From assembly GCF_900108065.1 (NCBI RefSeq), contig NZ_FNVQ01000001.1:1178001-1242000 (forward strand): a stretch of 64,000 nucleotides of DNA. Direction: 5' to 3'. The stretch is from Marinobacterium lutimaris (lineage in GTDB: Bacteria; Pseudomonadota; Gammaproteobacteria; Pseudomonadales; Balneatricaceae). Shown in pieces: positions 11,058-19,784 of this stretch. The notes beneath the pieces are model-generated. The model had not been told where the DNA came from. It did not search any database and worked only from the letters and a program-made list of their open reading frames with translations. How positions within the stretch are numbered: position 1 is the first letter of the stretch; each line of letters opens with the position of its first letter. Position numbers and translations under genes: made by a program.

Positions 11058-11678
11058 TTATTTGAAATCCACATCACGTTCGCCATGGACTATCTCGACC
11101 AGCTTGATCGATTCCTGCTCCATGGTAAGCACCAGTGTATCTACCTTGCGTTGAAAATAACGATGCAGCACCAGCGCGGGAATCGCTACGGACAAACCGG
11201 CCGCAGTCGTAATCAGCGCCTCGGATATGCCACCCGCCAGAACGCCGGCATTACCGGTCCCCTGAATCATGATCTCAGTGAAGACCTTGATCATACCGAT
11301 GACCGTTCCGAGCAGGCCCAGCAGAGGGGCTATTGCGGCGATGGTCCCCAGGCTGTTTAGAAAGCGTTCCAGCTCGTGCACCACCACAGTGGCCGCCTCC
11401 TGGATACTCTCTTTCATCACCTCGCGACCGTGAGACGAGCTATTCAATCCCGCGACAACAATCACACCCAGAGGACTTTCCTGCTTAATCGCGCGCATCC
11501 GCTCCGGTGTCATTTCACCACTGCGGACCAACTCCCACACCTGGGCAAGCAGCCCCTGCGGAATGACTCTGGTTGTTCTCAGCGCCAGCAAACGCTCCAC
11601 GACTATCGCCAACGCCACTATAGAGCAGGCGATGATCGGCACCATCAGCCAGCCACCCGCTTGAATCAAATCGAACAC
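11058..11678 (-). CDS. exbB: ExbB/TolQ/MotA-family proton channel
   Basis: A 206-residue inner-membrane protein with helices at about 10-30, 110-135 and 150-175. The family motif is GTVIGMIKVF, with SEALITTAAGLSVAIPALV in the third helix. It pairs with the adjacent ExbD-like protein. In related bacteria this exbBD pair always sits beside lpxK. It could energise the TonB-dependent receptor encoded about 8 kb away, but it is not linked to it transcriptionally. Confidence 0.87.
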   Translation of the reverse strand: MFDLIQAGGWLMVPIIACSIVALAIVVERLLALRTTRVIPQGLLAQVWELVRSGEMTPERMRAIKQESPLGVIVVAGLNSSSHGREVMKESIQEAATVVVHELERFLNSLGTIAAIAPLLGLLGTVIGMIKVFTEIMIQGTGNAGVLAGGISEALITTAAGLSVAIPALVLHRYFQRKVDTLVLTMEQESIKLVEIVHGERDVDFK

Positions 11679-11742
11679 GACTTCGTCTCCTGTACAGCCG
11701 GGGTCTTACTCTACCATAGCCTCAAGCGGCCTGAGTAGATAC

Positions 11743-13992
11743 TTAACCCGCTGTCCAGTAACGTCTTTTTGCACTTCGCCAAACGCTTGTTTCGCATTGC
11801 TCACCGCCATGAAGCAATACAGCGCCATCAACAGCCGTATCGAGTATTTCCGCCCCACTTATCCGGACGCGCTCTACGACCTCAGCCGCCGGGTGACCGA
11901 AAGAGTTGAACGCGCCCCTGCTGAAAACCACAACCTCAGGCGCCATGCGGGTTAAAAATAACTGCGAGCTCGAGGTATCGCTGCCGTGGTGCCCTGCCAC
12001 CAGCCAGGTGACGGGCCCAAGATCAGTCCTGGACACCAATGACCGCTCCCCCTGCTTACCCAGATCACCGGGAATCAACAGCGAGCAGTGTCCGTTACTG
12101 ATCCTGACGACGCATGAGAGATCGTTACTTCCCGCCCCCGTCACCTGCGCCTGAAAAGCAGCTATTTCAACGCCGCCCCAGCGCCAGTTGATCGCGGCAC
12201 TGCCACATGGGCGTTGAGCAGCAATGCCGGGTACTGGTTCACCCGAGACAGTCTCCTCCACTCTCAGGTACTCAAACAGCGCCCCTGCACCGCCACTGTG
12301 GTCGTTGTCGCCATGACTCAGCACCAAAAGCTCCAGGTCGGTTAACGCCCTGGACTTTAAATCCGGCACGATGGCATAGGCGAAAGCACTTCCTCCATCG
12401 AGGTATCCCGGACCGGTATCGTAGAGCAGCCTCGCCTCACTGGTTTCCACAAGCACTGCGAGCCCCTGCCCCACATCGTAGATAGTTACATCAAACTCAC
12501 CGGGGCCGGGGCGCGCTGGCTTGGATAGAAGCAAAGGAAACAGCAGCATGAGCGCAGGCCAGCGCCAACGCAGTGGAACGGGCTGAAGCCACCAGAGCGC
12601 TGCAACGGTTGCCAGCACCACCGCAATAGATGCAGGCGCAGGCAGTGCCATGTACAGCCCCAGCAGATCCCGCCCCGCAGCAAGCCCCCACCAGAATTGA
12701 TCGATCAGAAAACTCATCAACAGGGTCAGCGTCTCGCTGCCTGTTGTCAGCGCAAGCGGCAGTAGTAGCGGCAACGCCATCACCAGCAACGATATCAACG
12801 GCACCGCCAGCAGATTGGCAACGGGAGCCAGAAAACCCAATTGGTAAAAAAGCGCAGCGGTAACTGGCAGCATGCCAATAAAAAGCGTCCCCTGAAGCCG
12901 CCACCAGGCGAAGACGAAGCCGTTCCTGGCTCGCCTCTGAGCCAGTATCCAGAGCAACAGGGCGACAGCACCAAAAGAGAGCCAGGCACCCGGCTCTGTA
13001 ACCGCAAGAGGCTGAACAACGGTGACCAGAATCAACGCGAAACGCCAGCGCACCCAACCGCTGACCGGCGTCAACGTCCACTCCCCGGCAAGGAATATCA
13101 GCACCATGATCAGCGAGCGCTGCACCGGGATCGCCATGCCAGATAGAAGCGCGTAGCCGAACGCGAAAGCCGCCGCCAGTATCAACCCTGCACGGCGCAC
13201 CTGTAGCGATGACACGCCAGCCCCCAACAAGAGGTATCCCACAAGACGGGAGAGCAGCATCCCCACGCCAGCAATAACCGCGATATGCAACCCGCTGACC
13301 ACCATCAGGTGGGCGGTCCCGGTCTCACTGATCAGGCGCCACTGATCATCTCTCAACCCTGACCTGTCGCCCAGCACGAGCGCATGCAGGGTTGCAGAGG
13401 TAACCGGCGAAAAAGCTTCATCCATCTGGTGACTGAGGTACTGCCGGAAAGAAAGCAAGCCGGGAGGCGCGTCGGCGTGCCCACGAAGATCGCGTATGTA
13501 TCCACGCGCATCGACAGCCTGCACCAGATTACGCTTCTCTGTATCGAATGCCCTGGGGTTGCTGAGCCCGCGCGGAGGGAAGAGGCGCACAACAGCCTCG
13601 ATACGGTCCCCGGCCTGTAACACAGGAGCCACATCATAGTAGGATAGTTTCAGCCGCCGCAGCTGGGTTAGCGCAACTTCCTGGCTATCGATGCTGTCTA
13701 TTTTTAGAACGAAACTCTGTCTTCTGCTCGACGTAGCGGGAATGGATATCAGAGTTCCGCTTAGGAATACGTCGCTACGGGCGTGCTGATCAGGCAACCG
13801 ATGACTAAGCTGCCAGGCACCCCAGATAGACGCCAACAATACGCCGGCAATAAACAGGAAAGCCTGACGGCGAGCGGCTTTGAAGAGAGAAGCCGATGCA
13901 CCCGCAAGCAGTAACAGCCAGACTTTTCCCAGGCCGGGTAACATGGCCACGGAGAGCAGACCAGCAAGATAAGCGATCATCCTTGATCTCAA
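11743..13992 (-). CDS. comEC: ComEC/Rec2 DNA-uptake channel protein
   Basis: A 749-residue polytopic protein. Domains in order: an N-terminal soluble region with two early helices (DUF4131-like), the Competence transmembrane domain (about 200-480, with the MVVSGLHIAVIAGVG signature), and a C-terminal metallo-beta-lactamase-like domain with LSHGDNDHSGG and a later GHHGS motif. In transformable bacteria ComEC moves single-stranded DNA across the inner membrane. Here all domains are intact. It appears to be the first gene of the operon running to murB, separated from exbB by 64 bases. Confidence 0.92.
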   Translation of the reverse strand: MRSRMIAYLAGLLSVAMLPGLGKVWLLLLAGASASLFKAARRQAFLFIAGVLLASIWGAWQLSHRLPDQHARSDVFLSGTLISIPATSSRRQSFVLKIDSIDSQEVALTQLRRLKLSYYDVAPVLQAGDRIEAVVRLFPPRGLSNPRAFDTEKRNLVQAVDARGYIRDLRGHADAPPGLLSFRQYLSHQMDEAFSPVTSATLHALVLGDRSGLRDDQWRLISETGTAHLMVVSGLHIAVIAGVGMLLSRLVGYLLLGAGVSSLQVRRAGLILAAAFAFGYALLSGMAIPVQRSLIMVLIFLAGEWTLTPVSGWVRWRFALILVTVVQPLAVTEPGAWLSFGAVALLLWILAQRRARNGFVFAWWRLQGTLFIGMLPVTAALFYQLGFLAPVANLLAVPLISLLVMALPLLLPLALTTGSETLTLLMSFLIDQFWWGLAAGRDLLGLYMALPAPASIAVVLATVAALWWLQPVPLRWRWPALMLLFPLLLSKPARPGPGEFDVTIYDVGQGLAVLVETSEARLLYDTGPGYLDGGSAFAYAIVPDLKSRALTDLELLVLSHGDNDHSGGAGALFEYLRVEETVSGEPVPGIAAQRPCGSAAINWRWGGVEIAAFQAQVTGAGSNDLSCVVRISNGHCSLLIPGDLGKQGERSLVSRTDLGPVTWLVAGHHGSDTSSSQLFLTRMAPEVVVFSRGAFNSFGHPAAEVVERVRISGAEILDTAVDGAVLLHGGEQCETSVWRSAKRRYWTAG

Positions 13993-14055
13993 ATTGTTGG
14001 CTTAAGAGGTCACACTCGGCATAATGCCCGCACAGATGTGAGTTAACACGTTAAT

Positions 14056-14598
14056 ATGCCGCGCAAAATCTTCAAGAAGTACATGCCGGACCAGCACAAG
14101 CTGCGTGCCCACCCCTCCCTGCGCTGGCTAGGGGAACACCTGCATGATCCAAACCTATGGCACCTGACCCGCAAATCGGTTTCTCGGGCTTTCCTGGTCG
14201 GCGTGTTTTGTGCGTTTCTGCCAATCCCTGGGCAGATGCTGGTGGCTGCGGTACTGGCACTCTTCATGGCCAGCAACCTGGCTATATCAATCGGCCTTGT
14301 CTGGCTGACCAACCCGATTACCATACCGCCGATCTTCTATTTCACTTACCGGATCGGCGCCTGGCTGCTGGACAGCCATATCCGCAAGGACATCAGCTTC
14401 CATTGGGACCTGGCCACCATTCAGTCTGAGATAGCCGCCATCTGGTGGCCTCTTCTACTGGGCTCACTGCTGACAGGCATACTGCTGTCGCTACTCAGTT
14501 ATGTGGCCGTGCACTGGTTCTGGATCTGGCACGTCAACCGCAGCTGGCGCAAACGCAAGCAGATTCGCGCCACCCGCAGCGCTGATCAGAACGATTGA
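14056..14598 (+). CDS. DUF2062 inner-membrane protein
   Basis: A 180-residue DUF2062 protein with three hydrophobic segments (about 48-75, 85-105 and 135-160) and the family signature SVSRAFLVGVFCAFLPIPGQM followed by NPITIPPIFY. The C-terminus is basic (WRKRKQIRATRS). Function is unknown. It is divergent from comEC and convergent with lolD. It is a regular neighbour of comEC and lol genes in related genomes. Confidence 0.88.
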   Translation: MPRKIFKKYMPDQHKLRAHPSLRWLGEHLHDPNLWHLTRKSVSRAFLVGVFCAFLPIPGQMLVAAVLALFMASNLAISIGLVWLTNPITIPPIFYFTYRIGAWLLDSHIRKDISFHWDLATIQSEIAAIWWPLLLGSLLTGILLSLLSYVAVHWFWIWHVNRSWRKRKQIRATRSADQND

Positions 14599-14649
14599 TC
14601 AGCAGTCCTGATTAACCACTCTGATCAACACGTCTATTCAAGGCAGGTG

Positions 14650-15336
14650 CTAATCAAATAACCAGGGCTGCAGCCGGCCATCCACAATCTCGACCGCCCG
14701 ATCCATCCGGCGTGCCAGTGCAAGATCATGGGTCACGGTAACAAAGGCGGTGCCGGATTCACGGTTCAACTGATCCAGGCAGTTTTCCACCTCCTGCGCG
14801 GTATGGCGATCCAGGTTGCCGGTGGGCTCATCCATCAAGACACAGGCCGGCTTGCAGACCAGCGCCCTGGCGATCGCCACACGCTGACGCTCACCACCAC
14901 TGAGCTTACCGGGCTTATGCTTCAACCTGTGCCCCATACCCACCTGCTCGAGAAGCTCCTCAGCTGCTTTACGCGCCTCTGCGACGGAGTGACGCCCTAA
15001 CACCAGCGGCATCGCCACATTTTCCAGCGCCGAGAACTCATTCAGCAGGTGATGAAACTGGTAGACGAAACCCAGGTGACGGTTACGTATCGCCGAACGC
15101 CTGACCTCACTGACCTGATAGAGTGCCTCGCCGGCCACGGAGACATCACCGCTATCCGGTTTATCAAGCCCGCCGAGAATATTCAGCAGTGTACTTTTAC
15201 CACTACCGGAAGCGCCGATAATCGCCACTCTCTCGCCGCTGTTCACGCTGAAACTGACATCGTCGATAACGATCATCTCGTTGCCGGCTTCGTTGTAGCT
15301 GCGCCGAACGCCGGACGCCTTAAGAACCTCACTCAT
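14650..15336 (-). CDS. lolD: Lipoprotein-releasing ATPase LolD
   Basis: A 228-residue ABC ATPase. Walker A is GASGSGKST (41-49), the signature is LSGGERQRVAIARAL, and Walker B is VLMDEPTGNLD. LolD powers release of outer-membrane lipoproteins from the inner membrane to LolA. It overlaps the permease gene by 8 bases in the same operon. The YQFHHLLNEFSALENVAMPL segment after the Q-loop is characteristic of LolD rather than of general MacB-type ATPases. Confidence 0.95.
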   Translation of the reverse strand: MSEVLKASGVRRSYNEAGNEMIVIDDVSFSVNSGERVAIIGASGSGKSTLLNILGGLDKPDSGDVSVAGEALYQVSEVRRSAIRNRHLGFVYQFHHLLNEFSALENVAMPLVLGRHSVAEARKAAEELLEQVGMGHRLKHKPGKLSGGERQRVAIARALVCKPACVLMDEPTGNLDRHTAQEVENCLDQLNRESGTAFVTVTHDLALARRMDRAVEIVDGRLQPWLFD

Positions 15337-16576
15337 AACGCAGAGCCTCCGCCGGTTGAGTACGTGATGCCCGCCAGGCGGGATAAATAGTCGCCAGGAA
15401 GCTGATACCCAGCGCGGTGCTGGTGATCAGACTAACATCAGCCCACTGCAGCTGAGATGGCAGATAACTGATGAAATAGACATCGGCAGAGAGGAACTGA
15501 ATACCGAAGGTTTGCTCAATCCAGGCCACCAGATCGGTGACGCTCAACGCCAATACTATCCCGAGCAAGGTACCGAGCAGGGTTCCTATGACTCCAATCA
15601 CCACGCCTTGGACAATAAAAATCCGCAGGATGACCGAAGGCGTCGCACCCATGGTGCGCAGGATGGCGATATCGGCACGTTTATCGGTAACCACCATCAC
15701 CAGCGTGGAAACGATGTTAAATGCTGCCACAAAGACAATCAGGAACAGCAGCAGGCCGATCATCCGCTTTTCGAGCTGGATCGCCTGAAACAGGTTACCG
15801 TGGGTGCGGGTCCAGTCACTGTAACTGAGCATACGGTCCTGGTTGCGGGCCATTTCACGCACCAGAGCCGGCGCCTGGAACAGATCTTCAAAGTGGAGCT
15901 GAACACCATCCACCGCTCCCTGGGACATCCGCTTCAGGCGCGCCGCATCGTCGATATTGATATAAGCGAGATTGGCGTCGAGCTGGGCTCCCACCGAGAA
16001 GATACCGCTGACGGTAAAACGCTTCAGTCGTGGCGTAATTCCGGCCACGCTGACAGATGCCTCCGGCAGCACCAGCGTCACCTTATCGCCAACACTGGCA
16101 CCGATGTAGCGTGCCAGCAGCTCACCCAACACGATGCGGTACTCGCCGGCTTCCAGATCGTTCAGCGTACCGTGCTCCATATGCTGGCCGATAATGGAAA
16201 CCTGGTCCTCAAAGGCGGGATCGACACCATTGACCATCACGCCCTGCACTCTTCCGGCGTGGGTCAGCATACCCTGCGCCTGAATATAGGGAGCCACACC
16301 CTGTAGCCCCGAGGTACCCTCGATCTCACCGGCCAGGGAGCGCCAGTCTTTAAGCTCGTCGCCGTAGGCGCTCAGGGTCGCATGTGGAACCATCCCGAGA
16401 ATACGTTGCTTGAGCTCACGGTCGAAACCGTTCATGACCGAGAGCACCAGAATCAGAGCAGCCACACCCAGCATCAGGCCGAGCATCGACACCAGTGAAA
16501 TGAAGGAGATGAAGTGATTGCCGCGTTTTGCCGCGGTGTAACGTAGACCCACAAAGAGCGAGAGGGGTTTAAACAT
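15329..16576 (-). CDS. LolC/LolE-family lipoprotein-releasing permease
   Basis: A 415-residue permease of the FtsX/LolCE type. One membrane helix lies at about 25-50, a large periplasmic domain at about 50-265, and three C-terminal helices at about 270-400, with the MGATPSVILRIFIVQGVVIG coupling region. It works with LolD. Only one such permease gene is present, whereas E. coli has separate lolC and lolE flanking lolD. It may therefore be a single LolF-type protein acting as a homodimer, or a second paralogue may lie elsewhere. Confidence 0.92.
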   Translation of the reverse strand: MFKPLSLFVGLRYTAAKRGNHFISFISLVSMLGLMLGVAALILVLSVMNGFDRELKQRILGMVPHATLSAYGDELKDWRSLAGEIEGTSGLQGVAPYIQAQGMLTHAGRVQGVMVNGVDPAFEDQVSIIGQHMEHGTLNDLEAGEYRIVLGELLARYIGASVGDKVTLVLPEASVSVAGITPRLKRFTVSGIFSVGAQLDANLAYINIDDAARLKRMSQGAVDGVQLHFEDLFQAPALVREMARNQDRMLSYSDWTRTHGNLFQAIQLEKRMIGLLLFLIVFVAAFNIVSTLVMVVTDKRADIAILRTMGATPSVILRIFIVQGVVIGVIGTLLGTLLGIVLALSVTDLVAWIEQTFGIQFLSADVYFISYLPSQLQWADVSLITSTALGISFLATIYPAWRASRTQPAEALRYE

Positions 16577-16668
16577 CGCGTAATCTTGTCCCTGTTAACG
16601 GCTAACAGCCGCACTACATATTTGTTTATACTCGCAGGAGACGTATCCGACACTTAAAGGAGCCAGAC

Positions 16669-17229
16669 GTGGACCAGGAACGCCGCCAGTTTTATCGCAT
16701 TGACCAACCGGTCGTGATTGACTTCAAGGTCGTCTCTCGCGAAGAGGTCGCTGACTCTTCCCGGCCCTATCAATTCAATGTGTCGCCCTACTTCCTGCTG
16801 CAGAGCCAGCTGGCGGAGATCGATTCCGAGTCTCAGCACCTGATCTACAAGATCGGAGAGTCTACCCCACATCTAGCCACGTATCTGCAACAACTGAACA
16901 AAAAGCTCGACCTGATCGCCAGCACCATCGCCGGCAGCGACCTTAACCTTGAGGCCAGTCAACCCCAGACCATTAACCTCAGTGAGGGCGGCCTGTCGTT
17001 CGCCACCCATGAGCCGATCCCACTTGAAAGTTACCTGGCCCTGAAGCTGGTGTTTCCTGACAACGGACTGGGACTGCTGCTTTATGCAGAGGTTCAACGC
17101 TGCAGCGCAATAGACGAGGGCTACGAACTTGGCGTCTCCTTTATGAAGATGCCGGAAAGCTGCCGTACCCTGCTGGCAAGGCTGATTCTTGAAGCCCAGG
17201 CCAAAGAGCGACAGAGACATTCAGAATGA
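16669..17229 (+). CDS. PilZ-domain protein with long internal insertion
   Basis: A 186-residue protein read from a GTG start at 16669, which has an AAAGGAG Shine-Dalgarno (16656-16662) six bases upstream. The N-terminal arginine motif RQFYR (Arg6, Arg10) and the NLSEGG motif (Asn103, Ser105, Gly108) are the two parts of the c-di-GMP-binding PilZ signature, but about 90 residues are inserted between them. The rest (about 100-180) completes a PilZ beta barrel. It probably binds c-di-GMP; the output is unknown. It overlaps the next small gene by 4 bases. Confidence 0.82.
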   Translation: MDQERRQFYRIDQPVVIDFKVVSREEVADSSRPYQFNVSPYFLLQSQLAEIDSESQHLIYKIGESTPHLATYLQQLNKKLDLIASTIAGSDLNLEASQPQTINLSEGGLSFATHEPIPLESYLALKLVFPDNGLGLLLYAEVQRCSAIDEGYELGVSFMKMPESCRTLLARLILEAQAKERQRHSE

Positions 17230-17516
17230 GTCACCCGGAAAAGCGTCAGAAGTTTCTGCACCACCTCGGTGTCGGTGCCGGTTTTGTCGGACTGGTCGCC
17301 TGGTTTTTCGCAGGCAGACAGCTCGGTATTCTCGACTGGGCAGGATCGCTGGCCCCTGAGGGATACGGCGGCGCGGCCTTGATGCTCGGCATCATGATCA
17401 TGATGACTCCGGCCTTCGCCTTATGGACAGTGTTCAACCGCTGGCTCGAACGCAAACTGTCGATCACCGGTCGCTATATGGAAGACGACGTCTACCTGCC
17501 ACCTAAAGAGCGCTGA
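17226..17516 (+). CDS. Small two-helix membrane protein of unknown function
   Basis: A 96-residue protein with two predicted membrane helices (about 14-33 and 46-68), the second very rich in Met and Ile (MLGIMIMMTPAFALWTVF). The start overlaps the PilZ gene stop by 4 bases (ATGA), so it is translationally coupled to it. No family was recognised. The coupling suggests a membrane partner of the PilZ protein, which is an inference. It marks the end of the left core block. Confidence 0.72.
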   Translation: MSHPEKRQKFLHHLGVGAGFVGLVAWFFAGRQLGILDWAGSLAPEGYGGAALMLGIMIMMTPAFALWTVFNRWLERKLSITGRYMEDDVYLPPKER

Positions 17517-17585
17517 TCGACCTCACTCCTGCAGCCAACCAAGACCATAAACCTTTGCTATAGACCGCCTATGAGTTAGCATTAA

Positions 17586-17600
17586 CGATATTTATTATCA
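17586..17600. promoter_or_regulatory. Fur-box-like site before the two-component system
   Basis: CGATATTTATTATCA matches the 7-1-7 Fur consensus TGATAATnATTATCA at 12 of 14 defined positions. It lies 21 bases before the response-regulator start within an AT-rich promoter stretch. It implies iron repression of the sensor pair. Confidence 0.6.
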
Positions 17601-17621
17601 TTCGTATTACTAATAATAATC

Positions 17622-18323
17622 ATGCACTCAGAAAACCCGGCAGGCGCTCATGTCTTCGTTGTCGAAGACGACCCCACCCTCAGCAGCCAGATAACCGAGC
17701 TGCTGCAGGCCAAGGGCTTTACCACGCAACAGTCCCAGGATGGCGAGGAAGCCCTGCTTGTCGCCCTCAAGACGCGCTTCGACCTTATCCTCCTTGATGT
17801 ATTACTCCCCTCCTGCGACGGCTTCTCACTCCTCCAGCGTTTGCGGGAAAAGTGCCAGACACCAGTGATGATGCTTACTGCCTGCGGCGCCGAGGAGGAA
17901 CGCATTCGCGGTTTCAACAAGGGTGCCGACGACTACCTGCCCAAGCCTTTCAACTCCACCGAGCTGCTGTTACGCATCAACGCTCTGCTACGCCGCTCAA
18001 TGGGGAAAGCCTCGCAGCAGGAACAGTTCCAGTTGAGCCTCAACGGCCTGACGATGCAGCGCCAGCAGCAACTCGTGCACTATGAAGGCCAGCCGATACA
18101 ACTGACCCCGATTCAGTTCAAGCTGCTCTGGATACTGGCCCGCCATCCTGGCGAGACACTGAGTAAGCCCTATCTGTATCAGGTCGTTCTGGAGCGTGAA
18201 TACAGCAGGCACGATCGCAGTCTTGATATGCACCTCAGCCGTGTCAGGCGCCGGCTGGTCGAGGCGGGTATGACCGCAGACCGGCTGCAAACCATGCATG
18301 GCACCGGGTATTCACTGACATGA
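17622..18323 (+). CDS. OmpR-family response regulator
   Basis: A 233-residue regulator with an N-terminal receiver domain (about 10-125, phospho-acceptor Asp59 in LILLDVLLP, conserved Lys in DYLPKPF) and a C-terminal winged-helix DNA-binding domain (about 135-232). The kinase gene follows with a 4-base ATGA overlap. The pair sits before a TonB receptor and ABC transporter and has its own Fur-like box, so it probably controls that uptake system in response to an extracytoplasmic iron complex or metal. The exact signal cannot be read from sequence. Confidence 0.9.
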   Translation: MHSENPAGAHVFVVEDDPTLSSQITELLQAKGFTTQQSQDGEEALLVALKTRFDLILLDVLLPSCDGFSLLQRLREKCQTPVMMLTACGAEEERIRGFNKGADDYLPKPFNSTELLLRINALLRRSMGKASQQEQFQLSLNGLTMQRQQQLVHYEGQPIQLTPIQFKLLWILARHPGETLSKPYLYQVVLEREYSRHDRSLDMHLSRVRRRLVEAGMTADRLQTMHGTGYSLT

Positions 18324-19699
18324 GGCGGCGACTGTTCTGGAAACTCTGCGCCACCGTCGCGGCAGGGACGGTGCTACTTTTTTGGGCCATCAACCACCTG
18401 GCTTCACACACCGAGCAGCGTATGAGTTTTATCGCTGACGAGCACCAGCGCAGCCTGGTCGCTTACGGACGCAAAGCGGAATCGCTTTATCTCAGTGGCG
18501 ATGAAGTGGCGCTGGCCGACTGGCTCAGAGAGCTGCAGACGCAGGAGGATACCTGGGCAGCGGTGGTGCAATCGCAGCTCACGCCCATCGCCGGCAGCCG
18601 CCTGTCGCAACAGTTCCTGGAAGGCTTTCGGCTGGGTCGCCACGTGGAATGGAAAATACACCTCTACTTCACCGAAAACCCTATCATGGATGTCACCTTC
18701 GCCGACGGCCATACCCACTTCCTGATCCGGCTACCGCAGCGGATGAGACCCGGGTCTATGCAACCCTACATCGGCCCGCTGCTGAAAGTGCTCCTGCCGC
18801 TTTCGCTGCTTATACTGCTGAGCGTCGTTTTATACCGTCATGTCATGGGACCATTGCGCCGACTGGAACGCGCCACACGCCAGTTCAGCGAAGGGCTATA
18901 CGATGTGCGTGTTGCCAACGATCTGGGAAACCGGCGCGACGAGCTGACAGGGCTTGCCGAATCTTTTGATCACATGGCCGAGCGTACAGGCAGCCTGATC
19001 CGCAGCCAGCGCCACCTTATCGCCGATCTATCCCACGAACTGCGCACTCCCCTGACCCGCATCGACATGGCGCTCAGTCTGAGCAACCACTCAAACCAGC
19101 AGGAAATTCTCGACCGCATCAAAAGAGACAGTGCACAAATGCGCGCACTGGTGGAAGACAGCCTCACCCTGGCCTGGCTGGAAAACGAACGTCCCCAGCT
19201 AGACCCGGAAGACCTTGACCTGACGGATCTGATCGACAGCATTCTGGATGATGCCCGGTTCGAGTTTCCGCACCATCAGATCACAGCGTGTCTGCCCGAT
19301 CACGCCCGTTTATGCGGGAGCAGCCAACGCCTCCTGGGGCAGGCGCTGGAGAACATAGTCCGCAACGCACTGCATTACACCCCTCCCGGCGGACAAGTTA
19401 GTGTCACGCTAACCCGACAGGACGAGGAGTACCGTATCCAGATCAGCGACCAGGGGCCTGGGGTTCCTGAGGCGGAACTCAGATCGATCTTTCGGCCTTT
19501 CTACCGTGTCGACCGCGCCCGCCACAATGAACCGCGCGGTTATGGACTTGGGCTCGCCCTCGCACTCAGGCAGGTGGAAGCGGTATCAGGTTCGCTAAGG
19601 GCGTTTAACCTAGCTGAGGGCGGCCTTTGTATGGAAATTCGCCTGCCCTGCAACTCCGGTAACCTGGAGGCTCCCGCCACGGAACCTCAAGCCGTGTAA
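18320..19699 (+). CDS. Sensor histidine kinase of the iron-uptake block
   Basis: A 459-residue inner-membrane kinase. Helix 1 is at about 9-28, the periplasmic sensor region at about 29-155 and helix 2 at about 156-175. A HAMP domain follows (MGPLRRLERATRQFSEG), then HisKA with phospho-acceptor His239 (DLSHELRTPLTR), and HATPase_c with the N box (ENIVRNALHYTPPGG), a G1 box (DQGPGVP) and a G2 box (GYGLGLAL). All motifs are intact. The periplasmic region matches no family that I recognise. It is coupled to the upstream regulator. Confidence 0.9.
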   Translation: MRRRLFWKLCATVAAGTVLLFWAINHLASHTEQRMSFIADEHQRSLVAYGRKAESLYLSGDEVALADWLRELQTQEDTWAAVVQSQLTPIAGSRLSQQFLEGFRLGRHVEWKIHLYFTENPIMDVTFADGHTHFLIRLPQRMRPGSMQPYIGPLLKVLLPLSLLILLSVVLYRHVMGPLRRLERATRQFSEGLYDVRVANDLGNRRDELTGLAESFDHMAERTGSLIRSQRHLIADLSHELRTPLTRIDMALSLSNHSNQQEILDRIKRDSAQMRALVEDSLTLAWLENERPQLDPEDLDLTDLIDSILDDARFEFPHHQITACLPDHARLCGSSQRLLGQALENIVRNALHYTPPGGQVSVTLTRQDEEYRIQISDQGPGVPEAELRSIFRPFYRVDRARHNEPRGYGLGLALALRQVEAVSGSLRAFNLAEGGLCMEIRLPCNSGNLEAPATEPQAV

Positions 19700-19759
19700 C
19701 AATTGTAAAAGTTCTTTTATTCATCACTCTCCAAGATAAGAATACGAACATATTGCATT

Positions 19760-19774
19760 TGCGAATCAGTATCA
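19760..19774. promoter_or_regulatory. Fur-box-like site before the TonB-dependent receptor
   Basis: TGCGAATCAGTATCA matches TGATAATnATTATCA at 11 of 14 defined positions and lies 10 bases upstream of the receptor start. The 85-base gap after the kinase suggests a separate promoter for receptor and transporter. Confidence 0.42.
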
Positions 19775-19784
19775 TCTGGAGAGT

